Program-made: the position numbers and the translations under genes | Shown here: piece by piece, positions 1 through 6,697 of the stretch | How positions within the stretch are numbered: the first letter of the stretch is position 1 | How the letters are laid out: every line of letters starts with the position of its first letter | Notes under the pieces: generated by a model | What the model saw: only the letters and a program-made list of their open reading frames with translations | Told to the model about the DNA's origin: nothing | Database searches by the model: none | NCBI GenBank assembly: GCA_024763595.1 | Contig: JANTFK010000096.1 | Location: 1 to 9,244 of the forward strand | DNA length: 9,244 nt | DNA from: Bacteroidales bacterium | GTDB taxonomy: Bacteria > Bacteroidota > Bacteroidia > Bacteroidales > GCA-2748055 | Direction of reading: 5' to 3'

Positions 1-885
1 TGTGGAAGCGCAAAGCATGCTGTCCCTGTTTCCGATCACAATTTCTCCGTTGGTCCCCAGATCAATCAGTACCGAATAGGCCTCCTTTTTGTGCATGCCG
101 GTGGCCACGATCCCGGCAAGGATATCACTTCCCACAAAACTGCCGATGGAAGGATAGAAGCGGATCGCATCACAGGATACATTCCATCCCAGTTCTTCCG
201 AAGTGAATGTTTTCAACCCCAGGTCCGGTGATTCAAAGGGGTAAAATGAGAGCGGACGGATATCGGATGCACAGAAAAAATGCTGCATCACCGTGTTTCC
301 CATGATGGCAACCTTTTCAAGCCGGTTGGTCCTCCCCGCACACAGGGCAGCGATCATTTGCCATATCCGGTTACGGATGACAGCTGTCAGTTCCTCCGGT
401 CCCTGGGTAAGTGCTGCTTCCAGCCTGGTGATCAAATCACTTCCAAACTTATTCTGTGGGTTCAGCCCGGTTTCAACTGCCAGGATATGACCGGTTGCAA
501 GGTCAATAAGCTGCGCTACCAGGGTGGTGGTTCCAAGGTCCACCGCCACTCCGAAACCAGATGCCGGTTCAAATTCAAAAGGAGTTTCATCTGCCTGAAT
601 AATGGTGTCATACTGCTCCACCGCCACCACCATGTCACTGTCGCACCTGCTCAGGCAGGCCAGCCTCCACTCCGGTCCCAGTTCAAGGTCCCTGAGCCGT
701 CCGGCATGAAAAGAATCTGTATGCACCTCACCCTCAAGGATACGGACAGCACATTTCCCACAGGTTCCTTTCCCACCGCAGGGAAACTCCACACCATACT
801 GATGCAGCACATCCTTCAAGGGTGAACCGCGCCTGGCACGAACCACCTTTCCCTGCGGGTAGAGCCTGATCTTTACTGTTTCCAA
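1..885 (-). CDS. Corrinoid-protein reductive activator (2Fe-2S ferredoxin + ASKHA/DUF4445), C-terminus cut off by window edge
   Basis: This protein probably uses ATP to reduce inactive Co(II) corrinoid back to Co(I) on the partner corrinoid protein encoded just upstream (RamA/RACo-type activators). From a TTG at 885-883 the frame stays open to the window edge, giving 295 residues. An N-terminal plant-type ferredoxin domain carries C36, C42, C45 and C77 (C-x5-C-x2-C, then a distant Cys), the expected [2Fe-2S] ligands. An ASKHA-type nucleotide-binding domain follows, with a phosphate-1-like DLGTTT motif near residue 121, GNTVMQH near 201, and LGTNGEI at about 276-282, typical of DUF4445 activators. 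The family usually runs well beyond 500 residues, so roughly half is missing. The start is inferred. An in-frame TAA lies one codon upstream and no ATG occurs before the ferredoxin domain, which leaves TTG the only sensible start. AAGGAG lies 15 bases before it, further than usual. Family call is strong; the exact partner is inferred from adjacency. Confidence 0.92.
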   Translation of the reverse strand, partial: METVKIRLYPQGKVVRARRGSPLKDVLHQYGVEFPCGGKGTCGKCAVRILEGEVHTDSFHAGRLRDLELGPEWRLACLSRCDSDMVVAVEQYDTIIQADETPFEFEPASGFGVAVDLGTTTLVAQLIDLATGHILAVETGLNPQNKFGSDLITRLEAALTQGPEELTAVIRNRIWQMIAALCAGRTNRLEKVAIMGNTVMQHFFCASDIRPLSFYPFESPDLGLKTFTSEELGWNVSCDAIRFYPSIGSFVGSDILAGIVATGMHKKEAYSVLIDLGTNGEIVIGNRDSMLCAST

Positions 886-888
886 TCC

Positions 889-1557
889 TTAAGCTACAAG
901 CTCCTTCAGGTACTCAACAGCACCCCTGGGATCGGGAGAGTAAAAATCGGCACCTATCTTCTCACGGAATTCATCATTCAACGGAGCACCTCCCACAAGA
1001 ACCTTGGTACCGGGATGGTTTTCCTTGACCTTCTGGACAATCACCTCCATATTGGCCATGGTGGTCGTTAACAGGGCGGAAAGTCCCACAACTGCCCCGG
1101 GATGTTCAGAAACAGCCTGGTTAAAGGTATCCTCGTTCACATCCACACCCAGATCCACAATGGTCCAGCCTCCGCCTTCTACCATCATTGCCACCAGGTT
1201 TTTTCCGATATCATGAAGGTCCCCCTTCACCGTACCAACGATAAATGTGCCTTTTGTCTGTACATCACCCGACTGGAAATAGGGTTTCAGGTGCTGCATG
1301 GCTGCACTCATGGCTTTGGCCGACATAAGCATCTGGGGAACAAAGATCTTGTTCTCAGAAAAAGACTGGCCTACCCGGTCCATGGCAGGTACCAGCGCAA
1401 CGGACAGCAGATCTGAAGCTGACTCACCAGCATCCAGAGCCTGTCTGGCCAGTTCATCTGCGCCTTCTTCACCTTTCATCTGCGGTGGATAGGGGGAGTT
1501 CTGGTCAACTTTGCCTGCTTCAACTGCTTTGCCCAGTTTTTCTAAAATGGAATCCAT
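889..1557 (-). CDS. Corrinoid (B12-binding) methyl-carrier protein, MtaC/MtbC/MttC-like
   Basis: A small methyl-carrier protein: its cobamide accepts a methyl group from a substrate-specific methyltransferase and passes it to a second methyltransferase. At 222 residues it has the usual family length. Residues about 5-95 form the helical cap domain seen in methionine synthase and methanogen corrinoid proteins. Residues about 103-222 form the Rossmann-like B12 domain. The base-off/His-on signature D113-x-H115-x2-G118 is intact, with His115 the predicted lower cobalt ligand. S160 and T164 (SALLTTTM) and the GGAPL segment at 189-193 match the other cobalamin-contact loops. It is the first gene of a minus-strand operon; its stop is separated by one codon from the activator's start, and both are in the same frame. 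The substrate cannot be read from a carrier alone: methanol, methoxy-aromatic, methylamine and betaine systems use very similar proteins. No Shine-Dalgarno is visible before ATG 1557; the leader is A/T rich. Confidence 0.93.
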   Translation of the reverse strand: MDSILEKLGKAVEAGKVDQNSPYPPQMKGEEGADELARQALDAGESASDLLSVALVPAMDRVGQSFSENKIFVPQMLMSAKAMSAAMQHLKPYFQSGDVQTKGTFIVGTVKGDLHDIGKNLVAMMVEGGGWTIVDLGVDVNEDTFNQAVSEHPGAVVGLSALLTTTMANMEVIVQKVKENHPGTKVLVGGAPLNDEFREKIGADFYSPDPRGAVEYLKELVA

Positions 1558-1600
1558 ATTAATCTGTTTTTAAAAAGAAAAGGAAACTATTAATTGTATG

Positions 1601-1608
1601 CAAAATTA
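1601..1608 (-). promoter_or_regulatory. Candidate -7 promoter box of the corrinoid-protein operon
   Basis: The minus strand reads TAATTTTG here, an exact match to the Bacteroidota -7 consensus TAnnTTTG. It would start transcription near 1595 and leave a leader of about 40 bases before the ATG at 1557. No TTTG sits at the usual -33 distance (roughly 19-21 bases upstream). The only TTTG upstream is 14 bases away, which is too close. The promoter therefore looks weak without an activator. Confidence 0.5.
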
Positions 1609-1617
1609 GTGAATATG

Positions 1618-1648
1618 AATCACAAATTTGATATTTCATTCACAGATT
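1618..1648 (-). promoter_or_regulatory. Candidate AraC-type operator: two 11-bp direct repeats 20 bp apart
   Basis: Read on the minus strand, AATCTGTGAAT (1648-1638) and AATTTGTGATT (1628-1618) match at 9 of 11 positions. They lie in the same orientation exactly 20 bp apart, about two helical turns. AraC-family activators typically bind such direct repeats next to the promoter. The inner repeat ends 9 bp from the -7 box, so it covers the place where a -33 element is missing. That fits activation of the corrinoid operon by the divergently encoded regulator. Alternatively, GTGA-N7-TCAC at 1609-1623 could be a loose CRP/FNR-like dyad. Confidence 0.4.
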
Positions 1649-1669
1649 ATAATGCTATTTTTACAGTGT

Positions 1670-1692
1670 TATTATTTTTACACAAAATAATA
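1670..1692. repeat. Perfect 9-bp inverted repeat in the regulator's leader
   Basis: TATTATTTT (1670-1678) and AAAATAATA (1684-1692) are exact reverse complements around a 5-base TACAC spacer, ending 5 bases before the ATG of the AraC-type gene. It could be an autoregulatory operator or a weak A/U-only RNA hairpin over the ribosome entry region. The surrounding sequence is very A/T rich, so chance occurrence is plausible. Confidence 0.4.
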
Positions 1693-1697
1693 TCATT

Positions 1698-2576
1698 ATG
1701 AAAAGTTATCCGGACCAGATCCGGCTAAATGCTGACGAATCTTTCTATATCGGTATTTTTCAGGACCATATAGATCAAAGTGCATGGCATTATCACCTGG
1801 AGTCAGAACTGAGCTTCATTACAGAAGGATCGGGGAAAAGGATCGTAGGCGATTCCGTGGAGGAATTTAATCCGGGTGACCTTATATTTATCGGGCCCCG
1901 CATTCCCCATGTCTGGTTTGCCGAGGCGACCCGTTTAAGACAACATTCGGGCCGGACCCTGGAATCGGTTTACCTGCTCTTCAATAATGATATCCTGCCC
2001 CAGGGGCTCACCACCCTTCCCGAATTCATCCACGTTAATCGTGCCATCAGACTATCGGAACGGGGTGTCCGGATAACAGGTGAAACCCTCAATCAGGTTA
2101 GCCGGATCATGCTGCAACTTCCGTACCTGAACAGCATGAAACGGCTGATGCTTTTTTATGAGATCCTGGATATCATAGGAAGAAGTGATACATTTCTCTA
2201 CCTGGCCAGTGAAGATTATGCACGCTCCAAATTCAAGTCAACCAATATCCGGATCAAACATATCCACGAATTTCTCATGAAGAATTACAGGGAAGAGGTC
2301 AACCTGAATGAAATTGCAGATATCGTACACATGGCCCCGGCCTCGGCCTGCAGGTTTTTTAAATCCTCCACCGGCCTCACTATTTTTGAATACCTGAATA
2401 AAATTAAAATCGATTATGCCTGTCAGCTCCTGTTGAATACGGATCAGAATATTGTAGATATCAGTTATGATTGCGGATTTAATAATCTGAGTCATTTCAA
2501 CAAACAGTTCAGGAAGTTTATCGGTCAGACCCCCACCCAGTTCCGCCAGTTACGTGGTCAGATTAATATGGAATAA
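1698..2576 (+). CDS. AraC-family transcriptional regulator with N-terminal cupin sensor domain
   Basis: A ligand-responsive DNA-binding regulator of 292 residues, normal for the family. The N-terminal third is a cupin (AraC-binding type) sensor: WHYHLESEL at 30-38 and GDLIFIGPRIPHVW at 60-73 give the His/Glu pattern of the beta-barrel pocket. A helical linker follows at about 115-180. The C-terminal domain (about 185-286) has two helix-turn-helix units. The first is around 203-224 (NEIADIVHMAPASACRFF) and the second around 252-275 (ISYDCGFNNLSHFNKQF), followed by the family signature GQTPTQFR at 276-283. Cupin/AraC proteins of this layout often sense sugars or small organics in Bacteroidota. 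The gene is transcribed away from the corrinoid operon and sits 106 bp upstream of fhs in the same direction, so it is placed to control both sides. The ligand is unknown. ATG 1698 is the start; no good Shine-Dalgarno precedes it. Confidence 0.93.
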   Translation: MKSYPDQIRLNADESFYIGIFQDHIDQSAWHYHLESELSFITEGSGKRIVGDSVEEFNPGDLIFIGPRIPHVWFAEATRLRQHSGRTLESVYLLFNNDILPQGLTTLPEFIHVNRAIRLSERGVRITGETLNQVSRIMLQLPYLNSMKRLMLFYEILDIIGRSDTFLYLASEDYARSKFKSTNIRIKHIHEFLMKNYREEVNLNEIADIVHMAPASACRFFKSSTGLTIFEYLNKIKIDYACQLLLNTDQNIVDISYDCGFNNLSHFNKQFRKFIGQTPTQFRQLRGQINME

Positions 2577-2589
2577 GCATAAAGCCATG

Positions 2590-2601
2590 TTTTTGCAAAA
2601 A
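2590..2601. repeat. 12-bp perfect palindrome between the regulator gene and fhs
   Basis: TTTTTGCAAAAA is fully self-complementary. It lies 13 bp past the regulator's stop codon and about 50 bp upstream of the fhs -7 box. With no loop it cannot be a normal terminator stem, so a protein-binding site is the more likely reading if it is functional at all. Confidence 0.3.
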
Positions 2602-2651
2602 TAGCATTAGTTATGGGTAAATAGGATCATCAAACTCATCACAAAAGGGGA

Positions 2652-2659
2652 TAGTTTTG
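2652..2659 (+). promoter_or_regulatory. Candidate -7 promoter box of the fhs operon
   Basis: TAGTTTTG matches the Bacteroidota -7 consensus TAnnTTTG exactly and ends 23 bases before the fhs ATG. No TTTG stands at the expected -33 position. A TCATCA direct repeat (2627-2632 and 2636-2641) occupies that region, the second copy running into TCACAA at 2639-2644. This makes an activator-dependent promoter possible. Transcription continuing from the AraC-type gene is the alternative. Confidence 0.45.
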
Positions 2660-2682
2660 CCTGTATAAATAATCTCCAAACC

Positions 2683-4350
2683 ATGAATGATCTGGATATC
2701 GCAAAAAAAGTAAAACTTACCCACATCTCAGAGATCGCTGCCAGATTTGGTGTCAACGCAGATGATATTGAGATGTACGGCAAGTACAAAGCCAAGCTGC
2801 CCCTCTCTTTTATTGATGAGAAAAAAGCAGCCAGGAGCAATCTGATCCTCGTTTCAGCTATCTCTCCCACACCGGCAGGTGAAGGGAAAACCACTGTCTC
2901 CATCGGACTTTCCGAAGGGTTGAACAGGCTGGGAAAGAAGAGCACCGTTGTATTGCGTGAGCCTTCCCTGGGACCGGTCTTCGGTATCAAGGGCGGCGCC
3001 ACCGGTGGTGGTTATTCACAGGTGCTTCCCATGGAAGATATCAACCTCCATTTCACGGGTGACTTTGCCGCCATAGAAAAGGCCCATAACCTGCTGGCGG
3101 CTGTGATTGACAATAACATACAGAGTAAGACCAATGGCCTGGGACTCGATCCCCGTACCATCTCCTGGAAAAGGGTGATTGACATGAATGACCGGGCACT
3201 TCGACGCATCATCGTGGGATTGGGTGGTACAACTTCCGGAGTGCCCAGGGAAACCGGGTTCGATATCACCGCTGCATCGGAGATCATGGCCATCCTCTGC
3301 CTGGCAGCTGATATTCATGACCTGAAAATACGGCTGGGTAATATTTTTGTAGGTTATACCCACAGGAAGGAGCCTATTTATGCAAGGGACCTGAATGCGG
3401 AAGGCGCCATGGCCGCTCTCCTGAAGGATGCCATCAAACCCAACCTGGTGCAGACCATTGAAGGAAACCCGGCTATCATTCATGGCGGACCCTTTGCCAA
3501 TATTGCCCAGGGTACCAACTCCGTGATCGCCACAAGGATGGGCATGACTTTCTCTGACTATACCGTAACAGAAGCGGGGTTCGGATTTGACCTGGGGGCC
3601 GAGAAGTTCTTCGATATCAAATGCCAGAGTGCGGGCCTGTCACCAAAGGCCGTAGTACTGACAACCACAATCAGGGCCCTGAAATATCATGGCGGTGCCG
3701 ACCTGAAGAACCTGACCACACCCGATACTTCAGCACTGGAGAAGGGCATACCCAACCTGGAGAAACACCTGGAAAATATCAAACAATTCAATGTAACCCC
3801 GGTCATCGCCATCAACAGGTTCACCTCGGATACAGAGGAAGAGATCCAACTGATTAAGGAGAAGGTCAAATCGCTGGGTGTCAGGGTGGCCGTGGCCGAC
3901 CTCTGGGCAAAAGGGGGTGAAGGGGCCATCGATCTGGCACAGCAAGTGATCGAGGTGGCCGAAACAAACCCGCCCATTTTTGATCCCATGTACGACTGGA
4001 GCTGGGATGTGAAACGTAAAATCGAGACGCTGGCCACCAAAATGTATGGTGCGGAGTACGTGGATTACATGCCACAGGCCCGAAAGGACCTGAAGAAGAT
4101 TACCGAACTGGGACTGGAACAGATGCCTGTCTGCATCGCAAAAACCCAGAAATCGCTATCCGACAATCCGGCCCTGCTGGGAAGGCCCAAAGATTTCATC
4201 ATTACGGTCCGGGAGATTGAGATTGCATCCGGTGCCGGTTTCCTGATCCCCATAACCGGAAATATTATGCGTATGCCCGGATTACCGGCCCATCCGCAAT
4301 CGGAAAAGATCAGTATCGACAATGACGGGAATATTCATGGCCTTATGTAA
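2683..4350 (+). CDS. fhs: Formate-tetrahydrofolate ligase (10-formyl-THF synthetase)
   Basis: This cytosolic enzyme catalyses formate + ATP + THF = 10-formyl-THF + ADP + phosphate. It is freely reversible, so it can also make ATP while releasing formate. The 555 residues match the usual family length and the protein appears complete. The N-terminus (IAKKVKLTHISEIAARFGV, ending in MYGKYKAKL) is classical. The P-loop TPAGEGKT lies at 63-70, and the glycine-rich GGATGGGYSQV segment at about 104-114 and FDLGAEKFFDIKC at about 303-315 are strongly conserved family segments. The C-terminus ends with GNIMRMPGLP and NIHGLM, as expected. It is the first gene of a three-gene operon, 20 bp before the methyltransferase. 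Cyclohydrolase/dehydrogenase (FolD), needed between Fhs and MetF, is absent from the window. Fhs occurs both in ordinary folate metabolism and in acetogens; the linkage to corrinoid genes favours a dedicated C1 role. Confidence 0.98.
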   Translation: MNDLDIAKKVKLTHISEIAARFGVNADDIEMYGKYKAKLPLSFIDEKKAARSNLILVSAISPTPAGEGKTTVSIGLSEGLNRLGKKSTVVLREPSLGPVFGIKGGATGGGYSQVLPMEDINLHFTGDFAAIEKAHNLLAAVIDNNIQSKTNGLGLDPRTISWKRVIDMNDRALRRIIVGLGGTTSGVPRETGFDITAASEIMAILCLAADIHDLKIRLGNIFVGYTHRKEPIYARDLNAEGAMAALLKDAIKPNLVQTIEGNPAIIHGGPFANIAQGTNSVIATRMGMTFSDYTVTEAGFGFDLGAEKFFDIKCQSAGLSPKAVVLTTTIRALKYHGGADLKNLTTPDTSALEKGIPNLEKHLENIKQFNVTPVIAINRFTSDTEEEIQLIKEKVKSLGVRVAVADLWAKGGEGAIDLAQQVIEVAETNPPIFDPMYDWSWDVKRKIETLATKMYGAEYVDYMPQARKDLKKITELGLEQMPVCIAKTQKSLSDNPALLGRPKDFIITVREIEIASGAGFLIPITGNIMRMPGLPAHPQSEKISIDNDGNIHGLM

Positions 4351-4370
4351 AATCATTAATATAAATAAAT

Positions 4371-5219
4371 ATGCAAACCATTCTGAAAGGAAAATCCAAA
4401 GAAGTTGTCATTGATACAGAGGGACCGGTAGTCATTATCGGTGAAAGCATCAACCCTACCCGAAGAAAGAAACTGGTGGCAACGCTCAAGGAACACAATT
4501 TTGAATTTGTGCTTGAACTGGCAAGAACCCAGATGGAAGCAGGTGCCGACGTGCTGGATGTAAATGTGGGGTTCCCCGGTGTGGATGACGAAGCACTCTT
4601 GCCGGAGACTGTCAAAGCCATTCAGGAAGCCATTGATGTGCCCCTTTGCCTGGATTCACCCAATCCGAAAGCCATAGAAGCCGCCCTGAAAGTGGCTGCC
4701 GGAAAGCCATTGATCAATTCCGTCAACGGGGAGGAAAAATCGTTACAGGCCGTTCTTCCCATTGCAAAGGAGTACGGGGCCGCGGTCATCGGACTGGTGA
4801 TGGATGATAACGGGATAACCAACGATCCGGAAAAACGGTTCGCCATCGCAGAGAAGATCCTCAACAGGGCCACCTCCATGGGCATTCCACGGGAGGATGT
4901 GGTGATCGACCCACTGGCCATGGCAGTCAGTGCCGAGCCCAGTGCATGTATGGTAACCCTGGAAACCATCAAACTGGTACACGACCGGCTGGGACTGAAT
5001 ATTACGCAGGGTGCCAGCAATATCTCATTCGGTTTGCCCAACCGCGGAGATCTGAATAATGCCCATATGGCCATTTCCATATGGAACGGTTTAACCTGTC
5101 CCATTGCCAATGCATATAAAATAACCGCATTTGTAAGGGCCATGGATCTGATCCGGGCCAGGGATGATTTCGCCATGCGTTTTACGGAGCATTATCAAAA
5201 CATGGAAGCACTGAAATAA
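4371..5219 (+). CDS. Methyl-THF:corrinoid methyltransferase (AcsE/MtrH-like pterin-binding protein)
   Basis: This enzyme moves a methyl group between tetrahydrofolate and a corrinoid protein. It has 282 residues, a little over the size of acetogen AcsE, and forms a single pterin-binding TIM barrel with no fused B12 domain. Strand-end motifs line up with the family: IGESINPT (23-30), DVNVG (63-67), LDS (94-96), INS (115-117), IDPL (179-182) and GASNISFGLPNR (214-225). D95, N116, D180 and N217 are the likely pterin and N5-protonation residues. Their spacing resembles the acetogen enzyme as I recall it. It lies between fhs and metVF with gaps of 20 and 12 bp, so co-transcription is very likely. 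Its natural partner is the divergently encoded corrinoid protein. Direction is not fixed: in demethylating acetogens related enzymes transfer methyl from corrinoid to THF. A dihydropteroate synthase is unlikely given the AcsE-type motifs and context. Confidence 0.92.
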   Translation: MQTILKGKSKEVVIDTEGPVVIIGESINPTRRKKLVATLKEHNFEFVLELARTQMEAGADVLDVNVGFPGVDDEALLPETVKAIQEAIDVPLCLDSPNPKAIEAALKVAAGKPLINSVNGEEKSLQAVLPIAKEYGAAVIGLVMDDNGITNDPEKRFAIAEKILNRATSMGIPREDVVIDPLAMAVSAEPSACMVTLETIKLVHDRLGLNITQGASNISFGLPNRGDLNNAHMAISIWNGLTCPIANAYKITAFVRAMDLIRARDDFAMRFTEHYQNMEALK

Positions 5220-5231
5220 ACGAACTGATCA

Positions 5232-6668
5232 ATGGCACTTTTTACTCCAGGCAGAAGATGGCAACCCCCTTTCTTACCATTTAAAAAGGAGGCTTTCGGG
5301 AAGCGGTTGCTCCGGAAAGTGGAACGGTGGACCAAAGGACCCATGTTCGGATGCCGGATGTGCGGAAACTGCCTGCTGCAGGAGACCGCATTCATCTGTC
5401 CCATGGAGTGTCCCAAAGGGATGCGCAACGGGCCCTGCGGAGGTTCAACCCGGGAGAAATGTTATGTGGATGAAACCAGGCCCTGCATCTGGTACAAGAT
5501 CTATGAAAGGGCATTTAGCATGGGACGGGAGGAGAAATTGCTGGAAGTGCTTCCTCCGCTGGACTGGGACAAGGTGGGTACCGAGACCTGGGGGGATGTG
5601 ATACGTTCGATCCGTAAATTCGGTACCGGTGCCTTCCTGAAGAGCCGTTTTTCAAAAGACAGGGTGGCTAAACATCATACCTGGGAAGCTGTTTTTGAAC
5701 CTGTCAGACAGCCCAAATGGTGGCAGGGCGATGCGCTTTACCACCCTCCTGGCTACCAGGAGCCTGTGTCGCAGCTGGAATCCGGATTGCGGTCGGGAGA
5801 TTTCGTAATCACCGCGGAAGTTTCTCCGCCCCTCAGCACAGCTACCGGCAAACTGAAGCGGGATATTGAAATGGTAAAGGAGCTTGTGGCTGCCATAAAC
5901 TTCACGGACAGCGCCTCAGCCAGTCCCCGCATGTCGAGTATGGCCTGTAGCAAGGTGGCAGCCGAACTGGGAGCGGACCCTGTATTACAGATCGCAGCCA
6001 GGGACAAGACCCGCAGCGGGCTGCAATCCGATATCGTGGGGGCCAATGTGATGGGTGTGCACAATGTGCTGTGCATTTCGGGCGATAACGCCCGCATCGG
6101 GCCCTCTCCCACCAGCAATACCAATATCCTGGATATGGATGCCATCCAGATGCTCTGGATCCTGCGACGCATGCGGGATGAAGGGATCTACCTTGACGGC
6201 AGGAAAATGAAATCCCCTCCAAAGCTGTTCCTGGGAGCTGCCGCTTCACCCTTTGCCTCAGAGCCCCGTTTCCAGGCGCTGAGGGAACAAAAGAAAGTCA
6301 ACGCCGGAGCACAATTCTTCCAGACCAACCTGATCTATGACCCGGAAGGGCTGGACCGCTGGCTGGAGGAGCTGTATAAGCGGGATATTCTGGACAAGGT
6401 CTATATCCTGGCAGGGGTTACCCCCATCCGGAGCAAACGAATGGCCCTCTACCTGCATCACAACATTCCCGGGGTTACGGTCCCCCAACAATTCCTTGAC
6501 CGTTTCGAAGATGCCAGCGAGGATGATTACGAAGAGGTGGGTGTGGAGATCGCCCTGGAGGTCATCGATCAGATCAAAGGCAAACAGGGGATCAGCGGCC
6601 TCCACCTGATGTCGGTGGGATGGGAAGCCATTGTCCCCCGCATTATTCAGGATGCAGGACTGGGTTAG
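5232..6668 (+). CDS. metF: Fused MetV-MetF methylenetetrahydrofolate reductase
   Basis: This enzyme interconverts 5,10-methylene-THF and 5-methyl-THF, through FAD in the MetF part. At 478 residues it joins two proteins that acetogens usually encode separately. Residues 1 to about 175 match the MetV (MTHFR_C) domain, with eight cysteines in a metal-cluster pattern: C41, C44, C47, C56, C60, C69, C77, C85. Residues about 185-478 form the MetF TIM barrel. It shows AEVSPP (195-200, catalytic-type E196), NFTDS (223-227), RDKTRSGLQSDI (258-269), CISGD (281-285), GAQFFQTNLIYD (359-370) and GLHLMSVGWE (456-465). The second half of a typical acetogen complex (RnfC2 or HdrABC/MvhD) is not encoded here, so the electron partner is unknown; MetV is thought to mediate that contact. 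It is the last gene of the fhs operon, 12 bp after the methyltransferase and converging on the pectinase gene 29 bp away. The composite family call is firm; the physiological direction is not. Confidence 0.93.
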   Translation: MALFTPGRRWQPPFLPFKKEAFGKRLLRKVERWTKGPMFGCRMCGNCLLQETAFICPMECPKGMRNGPCGGSTREKCYVDETRPCIWYKIYERAFSMGREEKLLEVLPPLDWDKVGTETWGDVIRSIRKFGTGAFLKSRFSKDRVAKHHTWEAVFEPVRQPKWWQGDALYHPPGYQEPVSQLESGLRSGDFVITAEVSPPLSTATGKLKRDIEMVKELVAAINFTDSASASPRMSSMACSKVAAELGADPVLQIAARDKTRSGLQSDIVGANVMGVHNVLCISGDNARIGPSPTSNTNILDMDAIQMLWILRRMRDEGIYLDGRKMKSPPKLFLGAAASPFASEPRFQALREQKKVNAGAQFFQTNLIYDPEGLDRWLEELYKRDILDKVYILAGVTPIRSKRMALYLHHNIPGVTVPQQFLDRFEDASEDDYEEVGVEIALEVIDQIKGKQGISGLHLMSVGWEAIVPRIIQDAGLG

Positions 6669-6697
6669 TGCCCGGGTAGGAAAGCTTTATCAGGCAA

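Noticed and set aside
280..825. 181-codon open frame on the plus strand opposite the activator gene
   Set aside because: It lies antisense inside a well-supported coding region with ferredoxin and ASKHA motifs and has no recognisable domain; it is a shadow frame.
1558..1697. Cobalamin riboswitch upstream of the corrinoid operon
   Set aside because: The leader is only about 40 bases after the proposed start and A/T rich; there is no room for the fold and no B12-box-like sequence was seen.
2586..2605. Rho-independent terminator after the AraC-type gene
   Set aside because: The TTTTTGCAAAAA core has no loop and almost no G/C pairs, so a stable terminator hairpin is not supported; kept only as a palindrome.
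3012..3483. Overlapping open frames on the minus strand within fhs
   Set aside because: The plus-strand frame is an unmistakable full-length Fhs; the antisense frames show no domain logic.
6669..6697. Possible bidirectional terminator between the convergent operons
   Set aside because: CCCGGG and AAAGCTTT are short palindromes without a proper loop, and no stem followed by a T-run could be drawn.
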